Notes: generated from the sequence alone by a model not told the origin. Positions 24,931 through 33,625 are shown, counted from the stretch's first letter. The stretch: DNA of 64,000 bases from Evansella clarkii (GCF_002019695.1 NZ_KV917376.1:3916974-3980973), one strand, 5' to 3'. Numbers and translations: made by a program.

Positions 24931-26136
24931 TTATTCTTTAAAGGGACTTCCTGTGACATTGACTCTCTTTGATACAAAGATATATACAAATAGATAAACA
25001 AATAAACTTCCAATGACAAGATAGTATATTTCAGCAGTAGAAGTATGAATGAACTGAGCGAAATATAGAATAAAAAATTGTACATATAAAATTACCAAGA
25101 CAAACTTTAAGAAAGAATCATTCATCTGGGCTTTAGAAATAGGATAAAGTAGTACACTTTCTTTAATTTCATGTTGTAAAGGAATTACTTGAAATCCAGT
25201 CGCAAATAAAATTAGGAGAGTAAAAATCCATCCACTTGTTGGCATAGCATAATTAACAAATATGCCAATTACAGTTAGTCTTAGATAAAGGTAAAAGTAA
25301 TCATTATATCTTACAAACAAGTGTGAGTATAAATATACGAATGTACTACTCTGACTATATGGGATACACCTTTTTACAATCATAGTGAGCAACCGTCTAT
25401 TCCGATAAGAACGTTTAAGATTGGGGACATCGATGAAAAAATTAATAAATTTAAAGTTTCTTAATAAGGCACTTTCTTCTTCAGCTATTAGCCACTCCCA
25501 ATTCAGGTTTCTTTTTTTTCCTATAAAATAGATTAAATAGGTTAAATTTACACTCATTAAAACAAGCACAAAAATCCAGTCATTTTTAAAAAGAAAATAA
25601 CACATTAGATATATTGAAAAGAACCTATTTAACCTATGTAAAACAAATTGTACATGGTTCTCTAACCATTGTTCAGTCCACTTCATTAAAATATTATAAA
25701 AAACAACCCCCACTATTAAAATAAAGGTGGGAAGATTTATATTAGTTGTGTGTACAAATAGGAATAATAAAATGGTAATTAAACTAAGCAATTTAATAAC
25801 ATCAATAACAAAGCTATATACAAGTGATTTAATAAAATACGACTTTAATTTCACTTCTAATGCCAACAAAAATAATATATCTGCCCTTTTAACAAATGTA
25901 CGAATGTTCGTTCTCATTAAAAAGAAAGTTATAAACAGGGATATAATTACTTCAACAGATATCTGAGAAGGGATCCACTGAAGAAATAAATTAAAATAAT
26001 AAATAAATATACTACCAATAACCAGAAAGAAATAAACAACATTCGCACCGATTATTGAATAGTATCTGAAGATTTTTCTATAAAATTCCTCAGCCCTTAA
26101 ATTCCATAATGTTTTTATATCCATAAATATACCCAT
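24931..26136 (-). CDS. EcsB-like ABC transporter membrane protein
   Basis: The 401-residue protein is strongly hydrophobic (about eight to ten membrane segments) and matches EcsB-family architecture: an N-terminal LWNLRAEEFYRK segment, paired helices, the central cytosolic WEWLIAEEESALLRNFKF region, FFIDVPNLK and a C-terminal helix bundle. EcsB is the membrane half of the Ecs transporter, affecting secretion, protease processing and competence in B. subtilis. No EcsA ATPase is beside it, so it is an orphan or uses a partner elsewhere. The start is ATG 26136 or, internally, 26124; neither has a strong ribosome site. The gene is AT-rich, which may point to transfer. Confidence 0.7.
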   Translation of the reverse strand: MGIFMDIKTLWNLRAEEFYRKIFRYYSIIGANVVYFFLVIGSIFIYYFNLFLQWIPSQISVEVIISLFITFFLMRTNIRTFVKRADILFLLALEVKLKSYFIKSLVYSFVIDVIKLLSLITILLFLFVHTTNINLPTFILIVGVVFYNILMKWTEQWLENHVQFVLHRLNRFFSIYLMCYFLFKNDWIFVLVLMSVNLTYLIYFIGKKRNLNWEWLIAEEESALLRNFKFINFFIDVPNLKRSYRNRRLLTMIVKRCIPYSQSSTFVYLYSHLFVRYNDYFYLYLRLTVIGIFVNYAMPTSGWIFTLLILFATGFQVIPLQHEIKESVLLYPISKAQMNDSFLKFVLVILYVQFFILYFAQFIHTSTAEIYYLVIGSLFVYLFVYIFVSKRVNVTGSPFKE

Positions 26137-26506
26137 ACTTTCATGAACTTTTCTAAAAACATAGAAACATCAACTATTTCATCTATCCTTACTCAGTTCA
26201 ATGTATAAATTACTTTACTCTAAATTCATTTCCTTCCGTGAATCATATATCTTAAAGTTCTTCCAGAAATCTGCTTACATTAGCTGAAGTACATTGTTTT
26301 CAATCTATATTAACATTAACATAAGTTACCACACTTGTTTAAAAATGTTATTACAAACAGAATTAATTTATAAAAAGAATATAGACTTTTCTTGTTTAAT
26401 TAAACTGCTTCGTTAGTTCAATAAGAATGATTGTGGAAACCTCCCCAATACTTCAATAAGAGCAGTGACATATTCTTGTGCTATCACATCCGTTTGTTCA
26501 ATAATT
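26137..26506. other. AT-rich intergenic region, no gene seen
   Basis: I see no frame with a ribosome site in these 370 bp. A CGTTAGTTCAATAA motif (about 26409-26422) resembles motifs near 24914 and 27187 and suggests worn copies of a small repeat. Confidence 0.4.
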
Positions 26507-27082
26507 TCAAATATCTTTTCCAGTATAGTCATTATATAATTTACTTAGTTCTTTCATTTTGATTATAAGTTTTTCATTATCTCCATAACTATAAAGCCTT
26601 TCATAATAGTTATAGGCCCCTCTCAAAAGTGCTAATATAAATTCGTTTTCAGGTAAAATGAATTCTTTATCTATATTAATTGAGAGGTTTTCAGTTTCTT
26701 CTTCTGGAACAAATGTGATTTGTAATAGTATGTTTGTATCGTCGTATGTTTCCAGAGTAATTTTTTTATGAGAGTAGTCTAAGTATTCTCTGCCACTACC
26801 TTTTATTAAATAAGAAGTAATTAATAATATATATGTGTTCCACAATTCATTAAGATAATCAAATTCTTCTTCCCCTATTAATTCTTGTCCATTTAATTTT
26901 ATCTTAATAAATCCCATTGGAGAAAAATCTATATAATCATTCAAGTATCTTAATGCTAATTTAATTTCTAATTCTTTTTCCTTATCTTCAAAATTTATAT
27001 ATTGTCTATCAAATTCTGATTTACTCAGCTTTTCATTAAACCATATGTTGTTTTTGCTAATAAATGTGCGAACTTCTATCAT
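26507..27082 (-). CDS. hypothetical cytosolic protein (191 aa)
   Basis: This 191-residue protein is acidic and soluble, with no signal, membrane segment or motif I recognise. Features are an N-terminal IEVRTFISKNNIWFNEKLSK, a central LNELWNTYILLITSYL helix and a C-terminal helix with LLRGAYNYYERLYSYG. A GAGGTGA site 5 bases before the ATG shows it is translated. Small acidic proteins of this kind in AT-rich accessory regions are sometimes immunity proteins, but no toxin gene is adjacent, so I do not assign that. Confidence 0.6.
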   Translation of the reverse strand: MIEVRTFISKNNIWFNEKLSKSEFDRQYINFEDKEKELEIKLALRYLNDYIDFSPMGFIKIKLNGQELIGEEEFDYLNELWNTYILLITSYLIKGSGREYLDYSHKKITLETYDDTNILLQITFVPEEETENLSINIDKEFILPENEFILALLRGAYNYYERLYSYGDNEKLIIKMKELSKLYNDYTGKDI

Positions 27083-27222
27083 TAATTCACCTCAATATCG
27101 TTAAAGTCATCCATTATATTTTTATCATTAGACTCCACAATTTTTATTGAACCTCCTTCTCCCCGATAGTGCGATAACAGGAGTCCGTTAGTTCAATAAA
27201 CAAAACCTGTTTGACGAATAGC

Positions 27223-27711
27223 TTAACTTCCGTATTTATCTTGCCATTCTTCTAACCACTTCTGGTAATCTCCCTGAATTTCTTCTGCTGCTTTCCCATC
27301 CAATGAAGATGGTCCTCCAACCACATCGTTGTCTTTTGAAATCGGATAAGACCAGCCTCCAATAACTTCACTGTCATATAACCAAACTGTTAGGGTAGTT
27401 TTTCCCATATTGAATAGTTCATCTAAAGGATGATTCTTAATTGTAAAAGTTACAGTATCAATTCGTTTATTTAAGTATTCATCTGGCTCATTATATTGGA
27501 CCGCCCAAACTTGTTGATTAGGAAGATCATGTAGGTCAGACTTCGAAAACTCTTGCCAACCGTCTCCTTGATGTGAAATAACCTCATACCCTTCACTAAT
27601 TAAATAGTTCTTTGCGATTGTCGCATTCTCACTTAATTCTTCCTTTTCTTTGCAACCAACTAAGAAAATAAATGTAAATGTAAATAAAAACAAAACCAAA
27701 TAACCTTTCAA
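27223..27711 (-). CDS. putative lipoprotein (162 aa)
   Basis: The frame opens farther upstream at 27735, but GAGGAGG is placed to serve a TTG at 27711, giving MKGYLVLFLFTFTFIFLVGC: signal peptide plus lipobox with Cys about residue 20. The mature part is acidic, about 140 residues, with GDGWQEFSKSDLHDLP and a C-terminal KWLEEWQDKYG. It resembles small Bacillus lipoproteins of the DUF4830 type, but I am not certain. It is probably anchored outside the membrane. Function unknown. Confidence 0.65.
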   Translation of the reverse strand: MKGYLVLFLFTFTFIFLVGCKEKEELSENATIAKNYLISEGYEVISHQGDGWQEFSKSDLHDLPNQQVWAVQYNEPDEYLNKRIDTVTFTIKNHPLDELFNMGKTTLTVWLYDSEVIGGWSYPISKDNDVVGGPSSLDGKAAEEIQGDYQKWLEEWQDKYGS

Positions 27712-27735
27712 ACACATCCTCCTCTTTTTTAACAT

Positions 27736-27994
27736 ATGACGTTGTTATCCTGTAAAAAGTTTCTATTTCTTCCTTCGTTAAACTCCCCATTTACTTAAAG
27801 TACACTCTTTCATAGACTAAGTATATTTCTTATAAAATTTTAACAAAAACCGAACCCTTCCCCCTTCGCTTCAGGTGCTTTTATTAACCATCTTATCTTC
27901 TCATTGAGATAAGAACCTCCCTCATTTCAAATTATTTTATGAATAAAAATAACATGATAACCGTTATGTCTTTAACTAATTAGGCTATCTGACC
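27736..27994. other. intergenic region, 8-bp hairpin only
   Basis: No gene is seen. TCTTATCT (27891-27898) pairs with AGATAAGA (27907-27914) around 8 nt, without a T run. The rest is AT-rich and probably holds the lipoprotein promoter. Confidence 0.35.
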
Positions 27995-28043
27995 TTGACA
28001 ACCTCAGTATTTAGTATTACTATATACCAGTAGTTAGTGTTAC
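27995..28043 (+). promoter_or_regulatory. padR promoter with two operator-like direct repeats
   Basis: TTGACA (27995-28000) and TACTAT (28018-28023) are spaced 17 bp. CAGTATTTAGTATTAC (28005-28020) and CAGTAGTTAGTGTTAC (28028-28043) are 13/16 identical and overlap the promoter. A third related copy, CAGTAGTATGTATTAC, lies at 28825-28840 after the operon. These are the likely PadR autoregulatory sites. Confidence 0.6.
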
Positions 28044-28099
28044 AGAATACAAAACGATAGAGAGTACTGAATTAATTGGATATAAAAAGGGGGATGAAT

Positions 28100-28438
28100 T
28101 TGGAAAATATAACTGAAATGCTTAAAGGAGTGCTTGAGGGTTGTGTGCTTGAGATTATCAGCCGTGGAGAAACTTACGGTTATGAAATCACGCAGCAGCT
28201 GCGGGAACTTGGCTTCACTGATGTGGTTGAAGGCACTGTTTATACGATTACCATGCGGCTTGAAAAAAACAATCTGGTAAACATAGAAAAAAAGAAATCC
28301 ACTATGGGACCACCGAGAAAGTTTTACACATTGAATACAGCTGGCCAGGAAAAACTCGATATTTTTTGGGAAAATTGGGATTTTGTCTCAAATAAAATAA
28401 ACGAACTCAAAACTAAAGAAATTAAAAGGAGAGGGTAA
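28100..28438 (+). CDS. PadR-family transcriptional regulator
   Basis: The start is probably TTG 28100, six bases after AAAGGGGG; the in-frame ATG at 28094 abuts that site. The 112-residue protein has the PadR winged helix: [36 protein letters not shown] and [17 protein letters not shown]. PadR proteins usually repress their own operon and detach on ligand binding. The neighbour is a DUF1048 gene 2 bp downstream, a very common pairing in Firmicutes. Direct repeats at the promoter are the presumed operator. Confidence 0.9.
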   Translation: MENITEMLKGVLEGCVLEIISRGETYGYEITQQLRELGFTDVVEGTVYTITMRLEKNNLVNIEKKKSTMGPPRKFYTLNTAGQEKLDIFWENWDFVSNKINELKTKEIKRRG

Positions 28439-28440
28439 AA

Positions 28441-28779
28441 GTGAATTTTATGGAAAAAATCATTGGCAATATGGAAGATAAGCGGGAATGGAAAAAGATG
28501 GAGGCACGCGCAAAACAACTCCCAGGTGAGTACCACAACGCATACAAAGCTATTCAAAAATATATGTGGACTACTGGTGGACTTACCGACTGGAAGGACA
28601 CCAAACGTATCTTTGGCGGCATACTCGATCTATTTGAGGAAGGTGCCTCGGAAAATAAGAAAGTAACTGACCTCACTGGTGAGGACGTAGCTGGTTTTTG
28701 CGACGAACTGGTCAAGGACGCGACAACCTGGCAGGACCATTATCGTGAGAAGCTGAATGATTCGATTAGACGTGACTGA
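28441..28779 (+). CDS. DUF1048 domain protein
   Basis: The 112-residue protein starts with GTG at 28441 after AGGAGAGGG and matches DUF1048 throughout: [27 protein letters not shown] and [12 protein letters not shown]. The fold is an all-helical bundle. In Firmicutes it is typically co-transcribed with PadR and sometimes a transporter; no transporter follows here. Its role may be to modulate PadR or sense the ligand (inference). Confidence 0.88.
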   Translation: MNFMEKIIGNMEDKREWKKMEARAKQLPGEYHNAYKAIQKYMWTTGGLTDWKDTKRIFGGILDLFEEGASENKKVTDLTGEDVAGFCDELVKDATTWQDHYREKLNDSIRRD

Positions 28780-28901
28780 ATGAGGGGGATATTCTGAACT
28801 TAACTGTTCAGTTTTATTTTAACTCAGTAGTATGTATTACAGATTATTAGTTAGACTATGTAGTGAGATTTCAGTTAATGAATCTCCTATATAACCAGAT
28901 G

Positions 28902-28935
28902 AAAGCACCTGATTTGAGTCAGGTGCTTTAATATA
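28902..28935 (+). terminator. terminator of the padR-DUF1048 operon
   Basis: A perfect 11-bp stem AAAGCACCTGA/TCAGGTGCTTT (28902-28912 and 28919-28929) with a 6-nt loop is followed by AATA. It is about 120 bp after the DUF1048 stop. Confidence 0.7.
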
Positions 28936-29012
28936 ACCGGAGCCTTTTTAATTGCCCGTACACCGGTTTATTTTTAGTATCTTAAAGCGTTAATACAACT
29001 GCGGTACCAATA

Positions 29013-29386
29013 CTACCCTGTAAAAACATCCCCTTTAGGATAGTAAACTAAAGGTTTGGAGGATTTCGCCAGGGCAAAAGCTAATGTTAATGGACCAATT
29101 CGGCCAATAAACATTAGTACAATGATAATTTGTTTTCCTACAAAAGATAATTCTCCAGTTAAGCCCATTGATAATCCAACTGTACCGAATGCGGAAAATG
29201 CTTCAAATACAATCACTCAGGAACCCAGCGAAATGACAATAAAAAGGCAGCGATAAACTCAATTACTAAGGAAAATATAAATAATATTTTAACGAGGCGT
29301 ACAACGCCCCTATGGAATACTGATGAAAGCTTCCTGCAGGAGCACGGTGAAAATGTCCAGTTTTTAAACAGATTCAGCAATCTCAC
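29013..29386 (-). pseudogene. ktrB: ktrB-type potassium channel subunit, heavily deleted
   Basis: Pieces of KtrB appear in order on the minus strand: a GTG start and VRLLNLFKNWTFSP, then LLQEA, a frame change to VVRLVKILFIFSLVIEFI and SFRWVPE with a stop, then in another frame [20 protein letters not shown] and [15 protein letters not shown] to the stop at 29013. Intact KtrB is about 450 residues; this remnant covers some 120. At least two large deletions and frameshifts remove the pore loops, so it cannot function. The C-terminal fragment alone would read as a 67-residue ORF. Confidence 0.75.
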
Positions 29387-29387
29387 C

Positions 29388-29964
29388 TTACATTACCTGG
29401 GTTTCGAACCGTTTGATGTCATCATTATGCCCAATTACAAGTAACAGATCGTCTCTTGAGATTTTATTCAGGCATAGGAGAAATTTTTATATCATCTACT
29501 TTTTTGATTGCGGGAATGGTAATCCCAAAACGTGCTCTTATATTCAGCTCCACTAATGAACTGCCTTCAAGATTAGCTGACGCATTCAATTCAACGATAC
29601 TATACTCATCAGACATTTGCTGTGCAATCCGTCGCCCCATATCTGTTTCAGGATGAACTACTTTATCTGCGCCGATTTTTTCGAGAACTTTATGAAGGTA
29701 GTTGTTTTTCGCTTTTACATAGACATTTTTCACACCAATTTCTTTTATTAATAAAGTTGTTAAGATGCTGGCCTGAATGTTATCACCAATAGCAATAATA
29801 ACATTTTCAAAATTCCTGATTCCTAAAGACTCCAGCACTTTGCCGCTGCAATTTCCATTTAGACATCCTTTCTCCTTTAAATTTTTTTTATCGCATAAAT
29901 CCTTTATTACAATGCAGTTACTTGTATAGACAAAACATAGTAGTATAAAGTAAAATTTAATCAT
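29388..29964 (-). pseudogene. ktrA: ktrA-type potassium-uptake regulatory subunit, broken
   Basis: The frame carries KtrA core segments (LESLGIRNFENVIIAIGDNI, LTTLLIKEIGVKNVYVKA, VLEKIGADKVVHPETDMG) and part of the TrkA_C domain (VRA-like NIRARFGITIPAIKKVDDI). The first Rossmann glycine motif is missing, replaced by an unrelated hydrophobic start, and a stop after SPMPE interrupts it. The true C-terminus RDDLLLVIGHNDDIKRFET continues in another frame to 29388. It directly precedes the ktrB relic, so an entire ktrAB operon has decayed. Confidence 0.75.
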
Positions 29965-30004
29965 TGTATTGAAATCATTCTTATTAATTTGACAGGAGAA
30001 AAAT

Positions 30005-30181
30005 ATGAATTCTAAAAAACAAACAATTCAGGAATTAGAGAATAAAATAACTGATTTGAAAGAAAAAATGATAACAACTGGTATTAAAAAAGGACTAAGC
30101 CATGATGAAACAGTTCAATACAGCCAGGAATTAGATGGCGTCATTAATACATACAATGAGCTATTTTTTAATGGAGATTAA
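30005..30181 (+). CDS. Spo0E-family aspartyl-phosphate phosphatase
   Basis: A 58-residue frame with AGGAGA upstream reads MNSKKQTIQELENKITDLKE, a helical segment, then SHDETVQYSQELDGVINTY. The SQELD motif is the Spo0E-family signature containing the catalytic Asp. Members dephosphorylate Spo0A-P and so delay sporulation. Length and two-helix structure match the short members of the family. It lies alone beside the ktr relics. Confidence 0.85.
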   Translation: MNSKKQTIQELENKITDLKEKMITTGIKKGLSHDETVQYSQELDGVINTYNELFFNGD

Positions 30182-30241
30182 GAGATTTTTATTCAATAAA
30201 ATAAACGGAACAGTTGATTTTGTCCCGACGCTATTCGTTTG

Positions 30242-30325
30242 TTACTTTCCATTTTCCTCAGCTAACATCATTTCTGCCTGCCACTGTTCCGTTAACCTCC
30301 ACATATTTCTTACCCACAAATTCAT
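30242..30325 (-). CDS. possible small Trp-rich peptide (27 aa)
   Basis: An ATG at 30325 with AGAGGG nearby opens a 27-codon frame (MNLWVRNMWRLTEQWQ, then an acidic tail) with three Trp. It lies in the 172-bp gap between the Spo0E-like gene and a GNAT gene. The ribosome site is the only positive evidence. A gene fragment or chance frame is possible. Confidence 0.3.
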   Translation of the reverse strand: MNLWVRNMWRLTEQWQAEMMLAEENGK

Positions 30326-30353
30326 GGTACCCTCTTTCTTATGAATCGCAGTT

Positions 30354-30878
30354 TTAATGTAAGTCTGAAAGCAGCATCCCATATATAATGCTGTCTGTCC
30401 ATTCACCCTTATTCCAAAAATCCTGAATGAAATGAGCTTCTTTTCTCATTCCAATACGCTCACACAACTTTTGCGACGCTTTATTTCTTGCATCTAGGTT
30501 GGCTTGTATACGATGCACATCCCATTCATTAAATAATTTTCGAACTAAACCACTCACGGCTTCTGTTGCATAGCCTTTTCCTGAGATTTCCCCGGTAAAA
30601 CTATAACCAATTTCTACAGTATCTTTCATGCCTGTATACCACACAGACAGATCACCTATTACTTTATTATCGTTTACAACTGCCAGACTTAAGGGTGTAT
30701 CTTTTGTGAGTTTATTATTTTTCAACTTTTCGTTAAATTTATCCTGCATGTCTTCATATGTCCACTTATCATGGAGGAGATACCGGCATGTATCCTCGTC
30801 ATTGTATATATGAAATACATCATGCATATCCTCGCTCTGATACGGTCTTATTGTTAATCTTTCAGTTTTAAATTTCAA
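30354..30878 (-). CDS. GNAT N-acetyltransferase (RimJ/RimL type)
   Basis: The 174-residue protein has the RimJ/RimL-type GNAT order: TERLTIRPYQSEDMHDVF at the start, acetyl-CoA loop SGKGYATEAVSGL about residue 100, and HRIQANLDARNKASQKLCERIGM with the C-terminal FW segment. It transfers acetyl from acetyl-CoA to an amine, in ribosomal-protein acetylases an N-terminus. The start is TTG 30878 with GGAGG. It begins a minus-strand island of acetyltransferase genes. Substrate unknown. Confidence 0.85.
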   Translation of the reverse strand: MKFKTERLTIRPYQSEDMHDVFHIYNDEDTCRYLLHDKWTYEDMQDKFNEKLKNNKLTKDTPLSLAVVNDNKVIGDLSVWYTGMKDTVEIGYSFTGEISGKGYATEAVSGLVRKLFNEWDVHRIQANLDARNKASQKLCERIGMRKEAHFIQDFWNKGEWTDSIIYGMLLSDLH

Positions 30879-31043
30879 GGTAAGCCTCCTTTTTTAAAGC
30901 TGTCCGTTATCGTGGGTATTCTAATTTAAAATGTTGAGAACAGACGTATGAATTGGCATACGTCTTAATGTACATTAATCAAGTTTTCCTATTATTACCT
31001 CTGGCTTCCTGAATGAGGGTGATTCATACCTTGAGGTGGTTGT

Positions 31044-31275
31044 AGGTTGCATTCAATAGACGAAAGAATTCCGCTTAATTCTAAATTCTTATGAAAAAAC
31101 GCTTAAATAGACGGAGAGATTCCGCTTATTAACTCAAAAAAAGTAAAAATGGGTCATTTTGCTTTGCATAACCGGAAAAACTCCCCTTATATCACCCAAA
31201 AATGGCTTCAATCTGCATATAAACGGAAAAACTCCGGTTATTTTCTTTTTCCTGATTACTCCTTAAAGGACAAGG
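31044..31275 (-). repeat. modular hairpin repeat, copy 2
   Basis: Read on the minus strand, this carries the same order of modules as 24490-24710: AACCGGAGTTTTTCCGTTTA, a GGTGATATAAG segment, GAGTTAATAAGCGGAAT with TCCGTCTA, and TTAAGCGGAATTCTTTCGTC. Identity is high in the hairpins and lower between them. The 533-bp gap 30879-31411 otherwise shows no gene. Confidence 0.75.
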
Positions 31276-31411
31276 CATACAATTTAAACAGTGAGTGAAA
31301 ATACATTTCAAAACCAGAAAAGAAACCCCTCTATCCGTATTAAGAATAGCTCTTCAAAACAGGACGCCCTAATTTGACTACAAAATCCTACTATGTAAAA
31401 CCACTGCAAAT

Positions 31412-31969
31412 TTACAAATAAACTTTCATCTCTTCCCACTCTTTTCTTAAGATTCCCATTTTAATTGCATCAAAATACTCACCATTCACGATTCGTGCCT
31501 CTCGTATTCTCGCTTCTTCTTTCATTCCTAATTTTTTCGCTGCCTTCATCATTCTTATGTTTCCTGACCATGTTGACATTCCTAATCTATGTATTTCAGT
31601 TGATTCAAAGAGAAAGTTAATCCACATCTTATAAGCTTCGGAGCCATATCCGCCGTTCCAATACGTGCTGTCATATATAACAATTCCTGTCTCAAGCCAG
31701 TTTGTATTCTTATCTACCCAATAGGCACCAACATAACCGATAGCCTTACCATCACATTTAATCACCAGAGAAGATGGAATGCCTGGAAAGATTTCCTCGC
31801 TCCACTCTTCCTGGTATTCTTCTTTAGTCATCTTCTTTTCAGGTATATAGGGTCCGTTCCACTTTTTAGCTTCCTGTGCCGTTTCTTCAAATTTCCAAAA
31901 ATACAGTTCATCGATATCCTTTGCTGCTGCCTCTGTTAATTCCACCTTATGTCCCTTAATCTTAATCAT
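31412..31969 (-). CDS. GNAT N-acetyltransferase
   Basis: This 185-residue GNAT enzyme has the acetyl-CoA loop WNGGYGSEAYKM (about residue 108), HRLGMSTWSGNIRMMKAAKKLGM and a C-terminal YFDAIKMGILRKEW. Architecture follows the RimJ/RimL subfamily. The N-terminus has an unusual LYFWKFEETAQEAKKW substrate-side segment. No signal is seen. It is the second member of the island, on the minus strand, separated from the first by the modular repeat. Substrate unknown. Confidence 0.85.
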   Translation of the reverse strand: MIKIKGHKVELTEAAAKDIDELYFWKFEETAQEAKKWNGPYIPEKKMTKEEYQEEWSEEIFPGIPSSLVIKCDGKAIGYVGAYWVDKNTNWLETGIVIYDSTYWNGGYGSEAYKMWINFLFESTEIHRLGMSTWSGNIRMMKAAKKLGMKEEARIREARIVNGEYFDAIKMGILRKEWEEMKVYL

Positions 31970-32020
31970 ATTAAAAACTATGTCCTCCTGCCATCGTGCC
32001 CTTTTACAGGCTGCTTGCTA

Positions 32021-32326
32021 TTATTGAAAATACTTTTCCTTCATACTATAAATTTCATAAGCGATATATCCTGCTAAATAGCCTGCTCCAGTCCCTATAC
32101 TAAATGTAAATAATAAAGAGACCGGAAAAAACATGCCAATTATTACACCAGCAGCACCACCAAAAAGCATGCCAATTGGTATTAAGCTGTTTACTAAATT
32201 CTGAGCGCTTTTTGACTTTTTCTCAATCAACAGTCCTTGTTTATGTTTATGATTCAGCCTTTTTATTACAAATACAACAATTACTCCCACAATAAACACA
32301 GGTGCAATCGCCATGAGGATTCCCAC
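32021..32326 (-). CDS. small membrane protein (101 aa)
   Basis: Three hydrophobic segments (about 3-20, 46-66 and 68-89) are separated by a basic, hydrophilic loop (RLNHKHKQGLLIEKK) that predicts a cytosolic loop. A GTG at 32326 with AAAGGGG eight bases before is the likely start. No family is recognised. It lies among the GNAT genes on the same strand, 45 bp beyond a cupin gene start region. Confidence 0.65.
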   Translation of the reverse strand: MGILMAIAPVFIVGVIVVFVIKRLNHKHKQGLLIEKKSKSAQNLVNSLIPIGMLFGGAAGVIIGMFFPVSLLFTFSIGTGAGYLAGYIAYEIYSMKEKYFQ

Positions 32327-32371
32327 ACTAAAAACCCCTTTCCCCTATAATAAGGTTATGCAATTCCCCGT

Positions 32372-32743
32372 TTAGCGTTTATCTGAACCTGAATTTGGGG
32401 GCATAAAAGCAGTTGGATTAAGATTTTCAGATTCTATAACAATTGCCGTGAGCCCAGTGTTAGTAAAAGTCTCGTGGCCTTCTCCTTTTTCCCAGTATAC
32501 TGCATCCCCTGTTTGAACTTTTACTTTCGGAGCTTCATCACTTCGAACCCACCCTTCACCAGCAACGACAAGTAGTAATTGAGGGACCACTGCTTTATGA
32601 AGGCCGATAATACCGTCAGAATCTAAATGCAAACAGCTAATTTGAGCGGATGTCTCCGTTTTTAAAATTCGGGAGAGGATAAAATTAGAATTATAGTGAG
32701 TTACACTTCTGCCAGCTTCTTTATCGAACCTGAATAACTTCAT
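32372..32743 (-). CDS. cupin-domain protein
   Basis: The 123-residue protein is a single cupin barrel: TSAQISCLHLDSDGIIGLH carries part of the first motif, and EGHETFTNTGLTAIVIE the second. The metal-binding His pattern is incomplete compared with standard cupins. The EGWVRSDE and VYWEKGEGHETF segments fit. A GGGGAGGAG site precedes the ATG. Substrate or ligand unknown. Confidence 0.75.
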   Translation of the reverse strand: MKLFRFDKEAGRSVTHYNSNFILSRILKTETSAQISCLHLDSDGIIGLHKAVVPQLLLVVAGEGWVRSDEAPKVKVQTGDAVYWEKGEGHETFTNTGLTAIVIESENLNPTAFMPPNSGSDKR

Positions 32744-32840
32744 AATTAACTCCTCCCCTGATAATAGTGGCTCGGTTTGACTCTGATCAAAGAGTCCTGC
32801 CTCAACACATTTTCCTTACACTGAAAAAAATGCTGAAAAT

Positions 32841-33059
32841 TTAACCACCAGAGTCTTTCTCTTCTTCTTTATTCAAAAAAGAAAATTCTTTGAAGATATA
32901 AAGGTTTCCAGCAAATACAAATCCTAAGCCAAGGAAAGTTATAGTTAATCTCATGAATTCTCCTGCCATGAAACTATACACTAATAATGATAGACCCAAG
33001 GCAAAAAACAGCACACTCGAGATTACGCATACTTTTCCATATGTTGTCATCCCACTCAC
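32841..33059 (-). CDS. small membrane protein (72 aa)
   Basis: Two hydrophobic helices (about 9-28 and 34-55) are followed by an acidic KEEEKDSGG tail. The start is GTG 33059, seven bases after GGAGGAG. No family is recognised. The VOC-family gene at 33105 is immediately upstream on the same strand. Confidence 0.65.
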   Translation of the reverse strand: MSGMTTYGKVCVISSVLFFALGLSLLVYSFMAGEFMRLTITFLGLGFVFAGNLYIFKEFSFLNKEEEKDSGG

Positions 33060-33104
33060 AAAATATCTCCTCCGCCTTCATCGTAGCCTCGATAGTACTT
33101 CGTT

Positions 33105-33548
33105 CTATTTCTCCCTTTTTTCCTCCCAAAGCTTTAAACGTTCTTCATGGCTAACTTCTTTATGTACTTGATGCAGCAGCCAAACATATCCAAAAGGATC
33201 CATGAATATAGCGTTCGATACGCCATAATCAGCAATCTCAGTCACTGGCTGTATCTCTTTGCAGCCTGAATCCATCGCCTTCGAATAAGTCTCCTCTATA
33301 TCCGGAACAGTAACATTCATCCAGCTCGTTTTTGGATCCTCTGGAGTCGGCGCTATCAGATGGAATTTTGGATTTTCGTCTAACATATGAAAACGAACAT
33401 CGTACAAGGTAAAAACTGCCTCATTTTCACCGCGTGGAAAGTCTGAAACCTCCACCCGTTCGATATCAAAGATTTTTTCGTATAACTCCAGTGCTTTTAA
33501 ACTGTCTTTAACGACCATATTAAATTCTACTCCAGCCAAAATAAACAC
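33105..33548 (-). CDS. VOC-family (glyoxalase/bleomycin-resistance-like) protein
   Basis: The 147-residue protein is a single VOC unit of the PhnB type: FNMVVKDSLKALELYEKIF, TLYDVRFHMLDENPKF and NAIFMDPFGYVWLLHQ. These proteins bind a metal or small molecule and include glyoxalases, dioxygenases and antibiotic-binding proteins. The start is either GTG 33548 or, with better spacing to AAAAGGGG, TTG 33539. It is part of the same minus-strand island. Specific function unknown. Confidence 0.85.
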   Translation of the reverse strand: MFILAGVEFNMVVKDSLKALELYEKIFDIERVEVSDFPRGENEAVFTLYDVRFHMLDENPKFHLIAPTPEDPKTSWMNVTVPDIEETYSKAMDSGCKEIQPVTEIADYGVSNAIFMDPFGYVWLLHQVHKEVSHEERLKLWEEKREK

Positions 33549-33625
33549 ACCCCTTTTATAATTAATAATTATTCTTTCTCACCATTTTTCCCAGCTTACC
33601 AGTAAATAAAGAATGCGTTCAATTT

